64,000 nucleotides of DNA from an uncultured Bacteroidota bacterium (GCA_902620455.1 CACNIG010000002.1:78559-142558); one strand, 5' to 3'; shown: positions 18,437 through 27,501, numbered from the stretch's first letter. A program made the numbers and translations. The notes: a model not told the origin generated them from the letters alone.

Positions 18437-19567
18437 TTATTCGAAAAAACTAATGATAGTATTAGTTATATGATTTATCTGTTTCCTAGATAATTCCGTA
18501 TGCATTGGTAAAGAGATTACCTGATCTTTAATCTTATTTGTTACAGGAAAATCCTTATCAGAAAAAAACTCTTGTTTGTATGCTTTTTGTTCATGGAAAC
18601 CCAATGGGTAATATATTCCAAATGGAATATTGTTTTTAGATAGGTGTTCAGCAAGACTATCTCTAAATTCAGATGGAACTTTGAGTGTGTATTGATGATA
18701 AACATGAGAGTCAATATCCGACTCAACAAATGGGGTTTGAATCTTTTCAACTTTTTCAAATGCTTGATTGTATAGGTGTGCAGATTGCTGCCTACTTTTA
18801 TTATACTTATCTAGATATTTTAATTTGACATTAAGTATAGCAGCTTGCATAGAGTCAAGCCTTGAGTTTACTCCAATTTCATCATGATAATATCTCTCAT
18901 ACATCCCATGATTAACAATTCCTCTCATTTTATATGCTAAATTATCTGAATTAGTAAATATTGCGCCTCCATCTCCATAACAGCCTAAGTTTTTTGACGG
19001 GAAAAAAGATGTAGTACCTATATCCCCAATTGTACCTGTCATCTGTTTTTCTGAATTTGAAAACTTATATTGAGAGCCTAGTGCTTGAGCATTATCCTCT
19101 ATAACCTGTAAATTATTTTTATTTGCAATTTCAATTATTTCCTCTATTCTACAGGACTGACCAAAAAGGTGAACTGGTATTATGACTTTAGACCTTTCAG
19201 TTATTTTATTATTAATTAAACTTGGGTCTATGTTAAAAGTTCTTGGATCTATATCCACAATGACCGGTTTTAGGCCAAGCAAAAGAATAACTTCAATGGT
19301 TGAGGCAAATGAAAAGTTTGTAGTTATAATCTCATCTCCTTTTTTTAAGTCTAGTGCCATAAGTGCAATTTGAAGAGCATCTGTACCATTAGCACATGGT
19401 ATTACATGCCTAACATTCAAATATTCTTGTAAATTTTTCTGAAATTCTTTGACAATGGGACCGTTTATAAAAGAAGAGGACTTAATTACTTTTTTTATCT
19501 CTCTGTTTACTTGCCACCTAATTTTTCTGTATTGACCATTGAGGTCAACCATATTAATTTTTTTCAT
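18437..19567 (-). CDS. DegT/DnrJ/EryC1/StrS family sugar aminotransferase
   Basis: The 376-residue PLP enzyme belongs to the nucleotide-sugar aminotransferases. It has a typical N-terminus (MVDLNGQYRKIRWQVNREI), the cofactor-site VIPCANGTDALQIAL and FFPSKNLGCYGDGG with PLP-binding Lys192. It probably transaminates a UDP- or dTDP-keto-sugar for surface polysaccharide or LPS; the substrate is not resolvable. ATG at 19567 is preferred over an upstream in-frame TTG at 19576 because that TTG lies inside a TAATTTTG -7 box. It diverges from the Kdo transferase gene, suggesting an LPS context. Confidence 0.88.
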   Translation of the reverse strand: MKKINMVDLNGQYRKIRWQVNREIKKVIKSSSFINGPIVKEFQKNLQEYLNVRHVIPCANGTDALQIALMALDLKKGDEIITTNFSFASTIEVILLLGLKPVIVDIDPRTFNIDPSLINNKITERSKVIIPVHLFGQSCRIEEIIEIANKNNLQVIEDNAQALGSQYKFSNSEKQMTGTIGDIGTTSFFPSKNLGCYGDGGAIFTNSDNLAYKMRGIVNHGMYERYYHDEIGVNSRLDSMQAAILNVKLKYLDKYNKSRQQSAHLYNQAFEKVEKIQTPFVESDIDSHVYHQYTLKVPSEFRDSLAEHLSKNNIPFGIYYPLGFHEQKAYKQEFFSDKDFPVTNKIKDQVISLPMHTELSRKQINHITNTIISFFE

Positions 19568-19573
19568 TAAAAA

Positions 19574-19581
19574 CAAAATTA
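19574..19581 (-). promoter_or_regulatory. Candidate -7 box (TAATTTTG) for the sugar aminotransferase gene
   Basis: Minus-strand TAATTTTG matches TAnnTTTG and ends 6 bases before the ATG at 19567. It overlaps an alternative TTG start, arguing against that start. Confidence 0.45.
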
Positions 19582-19587
19582 AAAAAG

Positions 19588-19595
19588 TATTTTTG
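19588..19595 (+). promoter_or_regulatory. Candidate -7 box (TATTTTTG) for the Kdo transferase gene
   Basis: Plus-strand TATTTTTG matches TAnnTTTG and ends 13 bases before the GTG start at 19609. It stands back to back with the minus-strand box at 19574-19581, only 6 bases apart, so the two promoters would compete. Confidence 0.4.
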
Positions 19596-19608
19596 GAAAA
19601 AGGATTAA

Positions 19609-20847
19609 GTGAAATTTATTTATGATTTTTTTATTATTCTTGCATTCATAATATGCCAACCCCTTAGGCTTTTGTCTAGTAAAATTAATTTATCTTATGA
19701 AGGCAGGAGGAAATCATTTAAAATTTTAAAGAAAGAAGTTGACCCAAATGAAAAAAATATCTGGTTTCATGTTTCTTCTTTAGGTGAATTTGAAATAGCC
19801 AAACCAATTATTGAGACTTTAAAAAAGAGTTTTGATAATATTAAAATTATAGTAACATTCTTTTCACCATCAGGATATGAAAATTCAAAAGAATACAGAT
19901 TTGCAGATACAAAACTATATCTACCACTAGATACATCTTTTAATGCAAAAAGATTTGTAAGTGCTGTGAATCCTAAGATTGTAATTTTTATTAAAAATGA
20001 TATTTGGTCTAATTACATTCACTATTTAAGGGAGAATGACTCTGTAATTTATTCTTTATCCTCCAAGTTTAATATATCTCAGTTTTATTTTAAATTTTAT
20101 GGATATTGGTTTCTCAAACAACTTAAGAAAATTGACTTTTTTTATGTTCAGGATAATAATTCAAAAAAAATACTTGAAAAATACTCATTTGAAAATGTAC
20201 ATATTTCTGGTGATTCAAGATACACTTCTGTTATCAATACATTAAACAAAAATAAACGAGTAACTAGTATTGAAAAATTCATAAATAATAAAAGGTGTTT
20301 TATAGCTGGAAGTATCTGGGAAAACGATATTAAATTAATTGATAGAGTCCTGATGAGTAACATTAAATCAATTATAGTTCCTCATGACATATCCATAAAT
20401 TTTGTAAATAATCTAAATAAAAAATATGGAGACAACTGTATTAAATTTTCAGATCTAAATAATGAAAATGATTTCAAAAAAAACATTTTAATAATTGATT
20501 CAATAGGTATTTTAAAGTATTTATATAGATATGCAGATATTGCTTATGTTGGAGGTGGAATGGGGAATAAAGGTCTTCATAATATTCTAGAACCTGCTGT
20601 TTTTTCTGTTCCAATTCTAATTGGTAAAAATTTTCAAGGTTTTTCAGAAGCTGAAGATTTAACTTCATTGGGTGGAGTATTTTCAGTTAAAAATTCTGAT
20701 GAGTTTTACAAATGTTTTATTGAGTTATATGATTCAGAAGAGCTTAGAAATAAATCTGGAAAAGCTAATTCAAAATACATTATTGATAATATTGAGAAAA
20801 ATAAAAAGTTTATTGATTCCTTAACAGGAAAAATACATTATTTATAA
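19609..20847 (+). CDS. waaA: 3-deoxy-D-manno-octulosonic acid (Kdo) transferase
   Basis: WaaA (KdtA) adds Kdo to the lipid A precursor at the inner membrane. The 412-residue protein has an N-terminal membrane anchor (DFFIILAFIICQPLRLL), the GT-B N-terminal WFHVSSLGEFEIAKPIIETL segment with the conserved catalytic-region glutamate, and a C-terminal YVGGGMGNKGLHNILEPAVF donor site. GTG at 19609 is used; the anchor needs it. The alkaline phosphatase gene follows after 22 bases. Confidence 0.9.
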   Translation: MKFIYDFFIILAFIICQPLRLLSSKINLSYEGRRKSFKILKKEVDPNEKNIWFHVSSLGEFEIAKPIIETLKKSFDNIKIIVTFFSPSGYENSKEYRFADTKLYLPLDTSFNAKRFVSAVNPKIVIFIKNDIWSNYIHYLRENDSVIYSLSSKFNISQFYFKFYGYWFLKQLKKIDFFYVQDNNSKKILEKYSFENVHISGDSRYTSVINTLNKNKRVTSIEKFINNKRCFIAGSIWENDIKLIDRVLMSNIKSIIVPHDISINFVNNLNKKYGDNCIKFSDLNNENDFKKNILIIDSIGILKYLYRYADIAYVGGGMGNKGLHNILEPAVFSVPILIGKNFQGFSEAEDLTSLGGVFSVKNSDEFYKCFIELYDSEELRNKSGKANSKYIIDNIEKNKKFIDSLTGKIHYL

Positions 20848-20869
20848 ATTAAAAAATTAAATTTGGAGC

Positions 20870-21922
20870 ATGTTTAAAAAATCTGTCTTAGTAATATTAA
20901 TTTTATCAGTATTAAATTCTTGCGATAATCAATCTGAATCTCCAAATATCATAATGATGATAGGTGATGGTATGGGTATATCTCAAGTTTCAACCAGTAT
21001 GTATTCAAATGATAATTATACTCCACTTGAAAGGTCAGAATATATAGGTTTAAGTAAGACTCATGCTATTGATGATCTTATAACTGATTCAGCAGCAAGT
21101 GGAACTGCATTATCTAGTGGTGTAAAAACTTACAATGGTGTATTAGGACTGGATAAAGACTTCAATCCTGTTAAATCTATTTTAGAGATTTGTAGAGATA
21201 AAGGTTACATGACTGCAATTTTGGTAACTTCTACCATAGTGCATGCTACTCCTGCAGCTTATTATTCAAAGTCAAAAAGCAGATACGAATATGATAATAT
21301 TGCTGTTGAACTATCGAAAAGTAATATTAATTTATTTGTTGGAGGTGGAGAAAGATACTTTAATGATAGGGAGGATAATAGGAATTTAGTGGAAGAGATG
21401 AAAAGCTATGTGTTTGTAAATAATTTAGAAGAATATAAAAATACTGATTCAAAAAATATTGGATTTTTTACAGCCTATGATGATCCTAGTGAAAAGTATC
21501 TTGGTAGAGAACCATCCCTTGATGATATTATTAATATTACTCTTCAAAAACTTAAAAGTTATAATAAGCCTTTCTTCCTTTTAGTTGAGGGTTCTCAAAT
21601 TGACTGGGCTGAACACGATAATGATCCTGAATATTTACTAAGCGAGATGCTAGAGTTTGACAGAGCAATTAAAAGTTCTTATGACTTTGTTGATAATAAT
21701 AAAAATACGCTAGTTGTTGTAACAGCTGATCATGAAACAGGTGGCGCTTCAATAATTGATGGTGATGTAGAAAAATCCATTGTAAAAACCGAATACTCAT
21801 CTGAGAATCACACTGCTGAAATGGTTCCTGTTTATAGTTATGGATATAATTCTTCAAACTTCACTGGTGTTTATGATAATACTGAAATTTTTGATAAATT
21901 GAAATCAATCATAGAAAAATGA
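20870..21922 (+). CDS. Alkaline phosphatase family lipoprotein
   Basis: The protein is a metal-dependent phosphomonoesterase predicted to sit on the periplasmic or outer face of the envelope. The 350-residue sequence has a lipobox (SVLNSC, Cys18). The first metal site appears in MMIGDGMG, the phosphorylated serine in TDSAASGTA (Ser74), and further metal ligands in EGSQIDWAEHDND and TADHETGGAS, as in the PhoA superfamily. It is shorter than E. coli PhoA (about 450). It would release phosphate from organic esters. Its stop overlaps the next gene as ATGA. Confidence 0.88.
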   Translation: MFKKSVLVILILSVLNSCDNQSESPNIIMMIGDGMGISQVSTSMYSNDNYTPLERSEYIGLSKTHAIDDLITDSAASGTALSSGVKTYNGVLGLDKDFNPVKSILEICRDKGYMTAILVTSTIVHATPAAYYSKSKSRYEYDNIAVELSKSNINLFVGGGERYFNDREDNRNLVEEMKSYVFVNNLEEYKNTDSKNIGFFTAYDDPSEKYLGREPSLDDIINITLQKLKSYNKPFFLLVEGSQIDWAEHDNDPEYLLSEMLEFDRAIKSSYDFVDNNKNTLVVVTADHETGGASIIDGDVEKSIVKTEYSSENHTAEMVPVYSYGYNSSNFTGVYDNTEIFDKLKSIIEK

Positions 21923-23529
21923 AAAAATTACTTCTACTATTTGTGCTATTTACATTTTCATGTGAAAATGAACCTACTGATGTTGATGTCTTAATTAGTG
22001 GGGGAATGATTCATGATGGTTCAGGAATGAATGGATATATTGGTAATGTTGCTATCAATAATGATACAATTTTCTATGTAGGTAAAAAAAATAATTTTAT
22101 TGCTAAGAAAACAATAGATGCTTCAGGGAAAATAGTTTCTCCAGGCTTTATAAATATGCTTAGTTGGGGATATAACACCTTAATGCAGGATGGTAGATCA
22201 TTAAGTGACTTAAAACAAGGAGTTACATTAGAAGTATTTGGGGAAGGGACATCTCCTGGCCCAAGAGGCTCGATAAACACAAATAATTATGTTTCTTTTG
22301 GTGAAGCAATGGAAAATTTAGAATCAAGTGGAGTCTCAACTAATATTGCCTCTTACCTAGGTGCTGCAACTGTTAGAATTCAAGAAATTGGATATGCAAA
22401 TAGAAAAGCTTCACCAAGTGAAATGGAATCAATGAGAAACATTGTTAAGCTCGCTATGATGCAAGGTGCAATAGGCATAGGATCTTCTTTAATATATGCT
22501 CCAGGTGACTATGCCGATACTGATGAATTGGTGGAGTTGTCAAAGGTTGCTTCATCATATGGCGGTAGATATATTTCTCACATGAGGAACGAAGACTCAA
22601 AGGTTCTTGAAGCACTTGATGAATTACTTGAAATTGCTGAAAGAGCTAACATACCTGCTCAAATATATCATCTCAAAACTTCAAGAAAACCTAATTGGCA
22701 TCTATTGGACACCGTTATTAATAAAGTTGAAAAAGCAAGAGCAAACGGTTTAAAAATTACTGCTGATATGTATACTTATCCTGCTTCCTCAACTGGTCTA
22801 ACTGGTGTTATTCCAACTTGGGTTCAAGAGGGCGGTAGACAGGCTTGGATTAATCGAATGAAAAAACCTGATGTAAGAGAGAGGCTTTTTGAAGATATTA
22901 GGAAAGAACTATCAGAACAACCACCAGAAGATATTTTAATGGTTGGTTTTAACAAACAGTCTATGTCAAATAAATATAGAGGTATGACAATCGCTGAGGC
23001 TGCAATATTAAGAAATGAATCTCCTGAAGAAGCAATAGTTAATCTAATTATCGAAGACGGCAGTAGAATTCAATGTATATATTTTAGTATGTCAGAAGAA
23101 AATGTAAGAAAAAAAATTAAGTTACCATGGGTTGCTTTTGATTCAGATGCTGGATCTTATTCTGATATTTCAAAAGATTTTATAACACATCCCAGAGCTT
23201 TTGGTAGTTTTGCAAGAGTTCTTGGCAAATATGTAAGGGATGAAAAATTAATATCAATGGAGGAGGCCATTAGAAGGTTAACTGGCTTTCCTGCTGATAA
23301 TCTTGGAATTAAAAATAGAGGTTATTTAAAACCTGGCTTTTTTGCAGATATTGTTGTTTTTGATCCCGAGCTTATTGAAGATAAAGCAACTTTTGAGGAA
23401 CCACTTCAATTTGCAGTTGGTGTCGAGGATGTTTTTGTGAATGGTATTCAGGTTTTATCTGAAAGTAATCATACAGGTAAATTTCCTGGTAGATTTGTTA
23501 AAGGAGCTGGATATAGCCCCTCTAACTAA
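21919..23529 (+). CDS. Amidohydrolase lipoprotein of the N-acyl-D-amino-acid deacylase group
   Basis: The 536-residue lipoprotein (lipobox TFSC, Cys15) resembles D-aminoacylases: an N-terminal beta-sandwich strand set (DVLISGGMIHDGSG), a TIM-barrel body with YISHMRNED (His221) and QIYHLKTS (His251), and a C-terminal GYLKPGFFADIVVFDPE typical of the family. The usual metal-binding HxH after the first barrel strand is missing: the segment reads PGFINMLSW (75-83). It may therefore use a single metal or have a changed activity. Substrate unknown. It is translationally coupled to the alkaline phosphatase gene. Confidence 0.8.
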   Translation: MKKLLLLFVLFTFSCENEPTDVDVLISGGMIHDGSGMNGYIGNVAINNDTIFYVGKKNNFIAKKTIDASGKIVSPGFINMLSWGYNTLMQDGRSLSDLKQGVTLEVFGEGTSPGPRGSINTNNYVSFGEAMENLESSGVSTNIASYLGAATVRIQEIGYANRKASPSEMESMRNIVKLAMMQGAIGIGSSLIYAPGDYADTDELVELSKVASSYGGRYISHMRNEDSKVLEALDELLEIAERANIPAQIYHLKTSRKPNWHLLDTVINKVEKARANGLKITADMYTYPASSTGLTGVIPTWVQEGGRQAWINRMKKPDVRERLFEDIRKELSEQPPEDILMVGFNKQSMSNKYRGMTIAEAAILRNESPEEAIVNLIIEDGSRIQCIYFSMSEENVRKKIKLPWVAFDSDAGSYSDISKDFITHPRAFGSFARVLGKYVRDEKLISMEEAIRRLTGFPADNLGIKNRGYLKPGFFADIVVFDPELIEDKATFEEPLQFAVGVEDVFVNGIQVLSESNHTGKFPGRFVKGAGYSPSN

Positions 23530-23534
23530 AGTAG

Positions 23535-23616
23535 TGCGGGTGAAGGGACTCGAACCCCCATGCTGTTAGGCACTAGATCCTAAGTCTAGCGTGTCTACCA
23601 ATTTCACCACACCCGC
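23535..23616 (-). tRNA. tRNA-Leu (anticodon TAG)
   Basis: The minus strand folds as a tRNA: acceptor GCGGGTG/CACCCGC, a D arm with GGTAGACAC, anticodon stem CTAGA/TCTAG with loop CTTAGGA (anticodon TAG, Leu), a long variable arm and T loop TTCGAGT. The discriminator A is at 23535. CCA is not encoded. The long variable arm confirms the Leu type. Confidence 0.95.
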
Positions 23617-23626
23617 AAAAGGTGAA

Positions 23627-23634
23627 CAAATATA
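23627..23634 (-). promoter_or_regulatory. Candidate -7 box (TATATTTG) for tRNA-Leu
   Basis: Minus-strand TATATTTG lies 10 bases upstream of the tRNA 5' end. A TTG (within TTGACA) stands 22 bases further upstream, inside the start of the divergent M20 peptidase gene. Confidence 0.55.
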
Positions 23635-23652
23635 AATAAGTTTTTAAAAAAT

Positions 23653-25035
23653 ATGTCAACTATAAGTACATTATCTGAGGAGGAAAAAAGCAAATACTTG
23701 GAAGAGCTTTTTGAATTTTTGAGGCTACCATCTGTGAGCGCAGACTCAAAATTTTCAAAATATATGAACTCAACAGCAAATTGGCTGTCAAATGAGCTTT
23801 TAAAGTCTGGTTGTGACTCAACAAAAGTTTATGAAACCAATGGACATCCAATAGTTTATGGTGAAAAAATAATTAACCCATCATTTCCGACGATTCTTGT
23901 TTACGGTCACTATGATGTTCAACCACCTGATCCATTAGAGCTCTGGAACAGCCCCCCTTTTGAACCAACAATTAAGAAAACTGATATTCATCCAGAGGGG
24001 GCAATTTTTGCAAGAGGTGCATGTGATGACAAAGGTCAAGTGTTTATGCATGTCAAGGCGTTTGAACAGCTGATAAAGAAAAAAAAACTTAATTGTAACG
24101 TAAAGTTTATGATTGAAGGTGAAGAAGAGGTTGGAAGTGAAAATTTAGAGAAGTTTCTTGTTGATAATAAGTCCAAACTCGGTGCTGATGTCATTCTTAT
24201 CTCAGATACAGGTTTGAGTAGTCTGGATAATCCAACTCTTACAGTCGGACTTAGAGGTTTATCATATATGGAAATTAAATTAACTGGCCCTAATAGAGAT
24301 CTTCACTCTGGCACTTATGGTGGGACACTTGCTAATCCAATCAATACATTATCAGAAATTATTAGTTCACTAATAGATGGGAAAGGTAAAATTGTTATAC
24401 CAGGATTTTATGAAGATGTGGTTGAAATCGAAAAATCTAAAAGAGATATAATTGAACAAAAATCAAAATTTAACGATCAGAAATTTAAAGATTCATTGGG
24501 TCTATCTGAGGTAAAAGGTGAAGAAGGATATTCTACATTAGAGAGAAAGTCTATACGCCCAACACTTGATGTTAATGGAATTTGGGGTGGATATATTGGT
24601 GAGGGATCTAAAACAGTTATACCAAGTGAAGCTCATGCAAAGATTTCAATGAGGTTAGTTCCAAATCAAAATTGGGAAAAAATAAGTGAGCTGTTTAAAA
24701 ATCATATTCTTAGTATTGCTCCTGACACAGTCTCAGTTGAAGTTTCAACTCATCACGGAGGAAATCCTTATGTTACTCCAGAAAACTTTAAGGGTTATGA
24801 AGCAGCTATAAATGCCTATAAAGATAGCTTTGGAAAAGAGCCTATTCCACAAAAAGATGGTGGTAGTATTCCAATAGTTCCTATGTTTGAAAGCATTTTG
24901 GGGATTAAGACTGTTTTAATGGGATTTGGACTTGATAGTGATGCAATTCATTCTCCTAACGAGAATTTTGGTGTAAAGAACTTCTTCATAGGCATTGAAA
25001 CAATTCAAAATTTCTATAAGCATTTTGGCAATTAA
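23653..25035 (+). CDS. M20 family dipeptidase
   Basis: The 460-residue metallopeptidase has the M20 zinc-site motifs VYGHYDVQPPDP and GACDDKGQV, then EGEEEVGSE with the catalytic-base glutamate, a dimerisation domain in the middle (DLHSGTYGGTLANP) and the final histidine in DAIHSPNENFG. It resembles carnosinase/CNDP-like dipeptidases. There is no signal peptide, so it is cytosolic and likely works in peptide utilisation. Its TAA shares TTAA with the convergent ruvC stop. Confidence 0.92.
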   Translation: MSTISTLSEEEKSKYLEELFEFLRLPSVSADSKFSKYMNSTANWLSNELLKSGCDSTKVYETNGHPIVYGEKIINPSFPTILVYGHYDVQPPDPLELWNSPPFEPTIKKTDIHPEGAIFARGACDDKGQVFMHVKAFEQLIKKKKLNCNVKFMIEGEEEVGSENLEKFLVDNKSKLGADVILISDTGLSSLDNPTLTVGLRGLSYMEIKLTGPNRDLHSGTYGGTLANPINTLSEIISSLIDGKGKIVIPGFYEDVVEIEKSKRDIIEQKSKFNDQKFKDSLGLSEVKGEEGYSTLERKSIRPTLDVNGIWGGYIGEGSKTVIPSEAHAKISMRLVPNQNWEKISELFKNHILSIAPDTVSVEVSTHHGGNPYVTPENFKGYEAAINAYKDSFGKEPIPQKDGGSIPIVPMFESILGIKTVLMGFGLDSDAIHSPNENFGVKNFFIGIETIQNFYKHFGN

Positions 25036-25595
25036 ATTATTTTGTCTGGATTTTTATCAATAAAACTGGACCAACCTGAGTATTTTTTTTTCTGTTTTTC
25101 ATTTTGAAAATTAAAAAAATGACATACTGCGGCAGCTAAGCCATCAGTTGAATCAAGATTTTTAGGGAGTTCTTTTATTTTTAGCATACTTTTCAACATT
25201 TTAGCAACTTGCTCTTTACTTGAATTACCATTTCCAGTAATTGCCATTTTTATTTTTTTGGGTGAATATTCAGTAATAGGAATTTTAGAATTTAACGCAG
25301 CAGCAATTGATACTCCTTGAGCTCTTCCTAATTTCAACATAGACTGGACATTTTTTCCAAAAAAAGGTGACTCAATGGAAATATAATTTGGTCTATAAAT
25401 TTTAATTAACTCGGTTGTTTTTTTAAAAATTTTGGAAAGCTTTATATTGTGATCATCTGATTTTGGGAGTTTATATTCTATCATATCAATCAATCTCATT
25501 TCTTTTTTCTCAACTTTAATTATTCCAAAACCCATAATATTTGTACCAGGGTCAATTCCCATGATTATAGAAGTATCGTCTAATTTATTATTCAT
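25032..25595 (-). CDS. ruvC: Holliday junction resolvase RuvC
   Basis: RuvC cuts Holliday junctions in recombination. The 187-residue protein has the RNase-H-like core with IMGIDPGTNIMGFGI (Asp15), SIESPFFGKN (Glu75) and C-terminal acidic residues around NLDSTDGLAAAVCH. It starts inside the 3' end of the upstream lipoprotein gene (8-base overlap). No ruvA or ruvB is adjacent. Confidence 0.94.
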   Translation of the reverse strand: MNNKLDDTSIIMGIDPGTNIMGFGIIKVEKKEMRLIDMIEYKLPKSDDHNIKLSKIFKKTTELIKIYRPNYISIESPFFGKNVQSMLKLGRAQGVSIAAALNSKIPITEYSPKKIKMAITGNGNSSKEQVAKMLKSMLKIKELPKNLDSTDGLAAAVCHFFNFQNEKQKKKYSGWSSFIDKNPDKII

Positions 25596-26043
25596 AATTA
25601 AATTTAAATGGTAAGTTAAAAGTTACTTCAACAAACTCTCCAACATTTGTTTTTATTGCAGGTAATGCATTCGGAATATTTTCTACGGCATTTTTTATCA
25701 TATCTTTTGATGTAGAATTTAATTTTCCTAAAGCACTAAGATCATCTAAAGAAAATCTACCTATTGTATCAACTTTTAATGTTAATATAAACTCAGATGT
25801 ATCAGCAGGAAAAACCTTATCATTAAGGAAACTGTTTATTTCAACTTCGATTATATTTTTAAAACAATCCAAGTGCTCATTATTTTTTAAATTTTCACAT
25901 TGAGGAAATGTGGGAGGCTGATCGTTAATACTCCAGGCAGAAGCTGATTCAATTTCAGAATCAGAAACCCTAACATTATTAGTGTCACAAGAGACAGTTG
26001 CAAATATTATTAACAACCAAACTAAATAAAACTTAATATTCAT
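25588..26043 (-). CDS. Hypothetical lipoprotein with TonB-like C-terminal pattern
   Basis: This 151-residue product is not a family I recognise with confidence. It has a lipoprotein signal (IFATVSC, Cys19), a PPTFPQCENL segment with two nearby cysteines, and a C-terminal half with strand-rich LKVDTIGRFSLDDLSALGK and FVEVTFNLPFKF. That last pattern recalls the C-terminal domain of TonB-type proteins, where flavobacteria often carry an FP.C..L block too. The ATG at 26043 is chosen over an upstream GTG. It overlaps ruvC by 8 bases. Confidence 0.7.
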   Translation of the reverse strand: MNIKFYLVWLLIIFATVSCDTNNVRVSDSEIESASAWSINDQPPTFPQCENLKNNEHLDCFKNIIEVEINSFLNDKVFPADTSEFILTLKVDTIGRFSLDDLSALGKLNSTSKDMIKNAVENIPNALPAIKTNVGEFVEVTFNLPFKFNYE

Positions 26044-26080
26044 AATTAAGTTAAGCACAACTAAAATTACGATTTTTTTA

Positions 26081-26088
26081 TAGCTTTG
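26081..26088 (+). promoter_or_regulatory. Candidate -7 box (TAGCTTTG) for the small cysteine protein/Nramp pair
   Basis: TAGCTTTG fits TAnnTTTG and ends 4 bases before the ATG at 26093, implying a very short or absent leader. No clear -33 element. Confidence 0.35.
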
Positions 26089-26092
26089 TCCA

Positions 26093-26287
26093 ATGGAGAT
26101 ATTTCTAATATCTGTTGGACTAATTGCTATTGCTTTTTCTGGTATTGCAATAAAGCTGATTTTTAAAAAAAATGGAGAGTTTTCTGGTACATGTGCAAGT
26201 CAGAGTCCTTTTCTAAATAAATCAGATGAACCTTGTGGTATATGTGGAAAGATTCCTTCAGGCTCAGAATGTGCTAATGATATTTAA
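26093..26287 (+). CDS. Small membrane protein with four cysteines, possible NqrM-like maturation factor
   Basis: The 64-residue protein has one N-terminal membrane helix (residues ~2-24, rich in Ile/Ala/Leu) and a short tail with four cysteines in the order SGTCAS, EPCGICGK and SECAND. The layout, with one helix, a positively charged turn, then a Gly-Ser/Thr-Cys motif and further cysteines, resembles NqrM (DUF539), the small protein needed for iron insertion into the Na+-NQR. nqrA is in this same window. This is inference from shape, not a proven homology. Its stop codon overlaps the start of the Nramp-like gene (TAATG), so the two are coupled. Confidence 0.6.
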   Translation: MEIFLISVGLIAIAFSGIAIKLIFKKNGEFSGTCASQSPFLNKSDEPCGICGKIPSGSECANDI

Positions 26288-27501
26288 TGATCAAATTAAT
26301 TTCTAAACTTGGACCTGGTTTACTTTTTGCAGGAGCTGCCATTGGAGTTTCGCATTTGGTTCAATCTACACGAGCCGGTGCTGATTTTGGGTGGGGTTTG
26401 ATTTGGGCTCTTTTGTTAGTAAATATTTTTAAGTATCCATTTTTTCAGTATGGTCCAAGATATGCAATGGCAACTGGAGAAAGTTTATTGGATGGTTATC
26501 ACAAAGTTGGCAAAATATTTTTGATAATTTACTTTGTATTAAATCTTGCTACAATGTTTACTATTCAAACAGCAGTTACTATCGTTACTGCAGGTTTAGC
26601 ATCTAGTCTTTTTGGAATAACTGACAATATGGTTGTATGGAGCCTAATTATCACAATTGGATGTTATGTAATTCTTTTATTTGGTAGATATCAGCTTTTA
26701 GATAAAATGATTAAAATAATAATTTTAGTTTTAGCTGTAAGTACAATTTTTTCCACCGGAGTTGCATCTTTTAATTCAAATGAAGTCTACAGCTTTAACC
26801 AGGTATTCCCTAATGGTGCTGGTCTTGTTTTTTTAGTTGCTTTTATGGGTTGGATGCCTGCGCCACTTGATATTTCAATATGGCATTCAATCTGGGCTAT
26901 TGAAAAAAATAAAAATCAAAAAATAACGAATAAAGAAAGTTTATTTGATTTTAATGTTGGATATATTTCTACCGTTATTTTGGGAATTTGTTTTGTAAGT
27001 TTAGGTGCCTTAGTTATGTATAATTCAGGAGTTAGTTTTTCAAATAGTGGTAGCGTGTTTGCTGGACAATTAATAGAATTATATACATCTAATCTGGGAG
27101 ATAGTTTTTATTTAATAATTTCAATTTGTGCATTTACAACAATGCTCAGTACAACAATTACTTGCTTAGATGCTTCGCCTAGAACAATGTCAAGAGCAAC
27201 TCAATTATTAACAAACCAGATTAATAAAAACTATTATTTTCATTGGATTTCAGTTTTATCATTAGGTACAATGTTAATATTTTATTTTCTACTATCTGAA
27301 ATGGGAGCATTAGTTGAAATAGCTACTGTATTATCCTTTGTTACTGCACCCTTTTACGCAATTTTAAATTATAAACTAGTTGTAAGTAAAAACATGCCTA
27401 AGCCCCATAGACCCTCTAAATCAATGAGAATACTTAGTATTACAGGAATTTTGTTTCTTACCCTTTTTGCATTAGGGTATATTTTGACTAGGCTTATTTA
27501 G
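26287..27501 (+). CDS. Nramp-family-like membrane transporter with altered metal motifs
   Basis: The 404-residue protein has about 11 hydrophobic segments and begins like Nramp Mn2+/Fe2+ transporters ([35 protein letters not shown]). In TM1 the metal-binding DPGN of canonical Nramps is replaced by GVSH, and in TM6 the MPH motif reads MPAPLDIS. Homologues with this pattern are usually annotated as divalent metal transporters, but the lost ligands make the substrate doubtful. It is coupled by a one-base stop/start overlap to the small cysteine protein. Confidence 0.75.
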   Translation: MIKLISKLGPGLLFAGAAIGVSHLVQSTRAGADFGWGLIWALLLVNIFKYPFFQYGPRYAMATGESLLDGYHKVGKIFLIIYFVLNLATMFTIQTAVTIVTAGLASSLFGITDNMVVWSLIITIGCYVILLFGRYQLLDKMIKIIILVLAVSTIFSTGVASFNSNEVYSFNQVFPNGAGLVFLVAFMGWMPAPLDISIWHSIWAIEKNKNQKITNKESLFDFNVGYISTVILGICFVSLGALVMYNSGVSFSNSGSVFAGQLIELYTSNLGDSFYLIISICAFTTMLSTTITCLDASPRTMSRATQLLTNQINKNYYFHWISVLSLGTMLIFYFLLSEMGALVEIATVLSFVTAPFYAILNYKLVVSKNMPKPHRPSKSMRILSITGILFLTLFALGYILTRLI

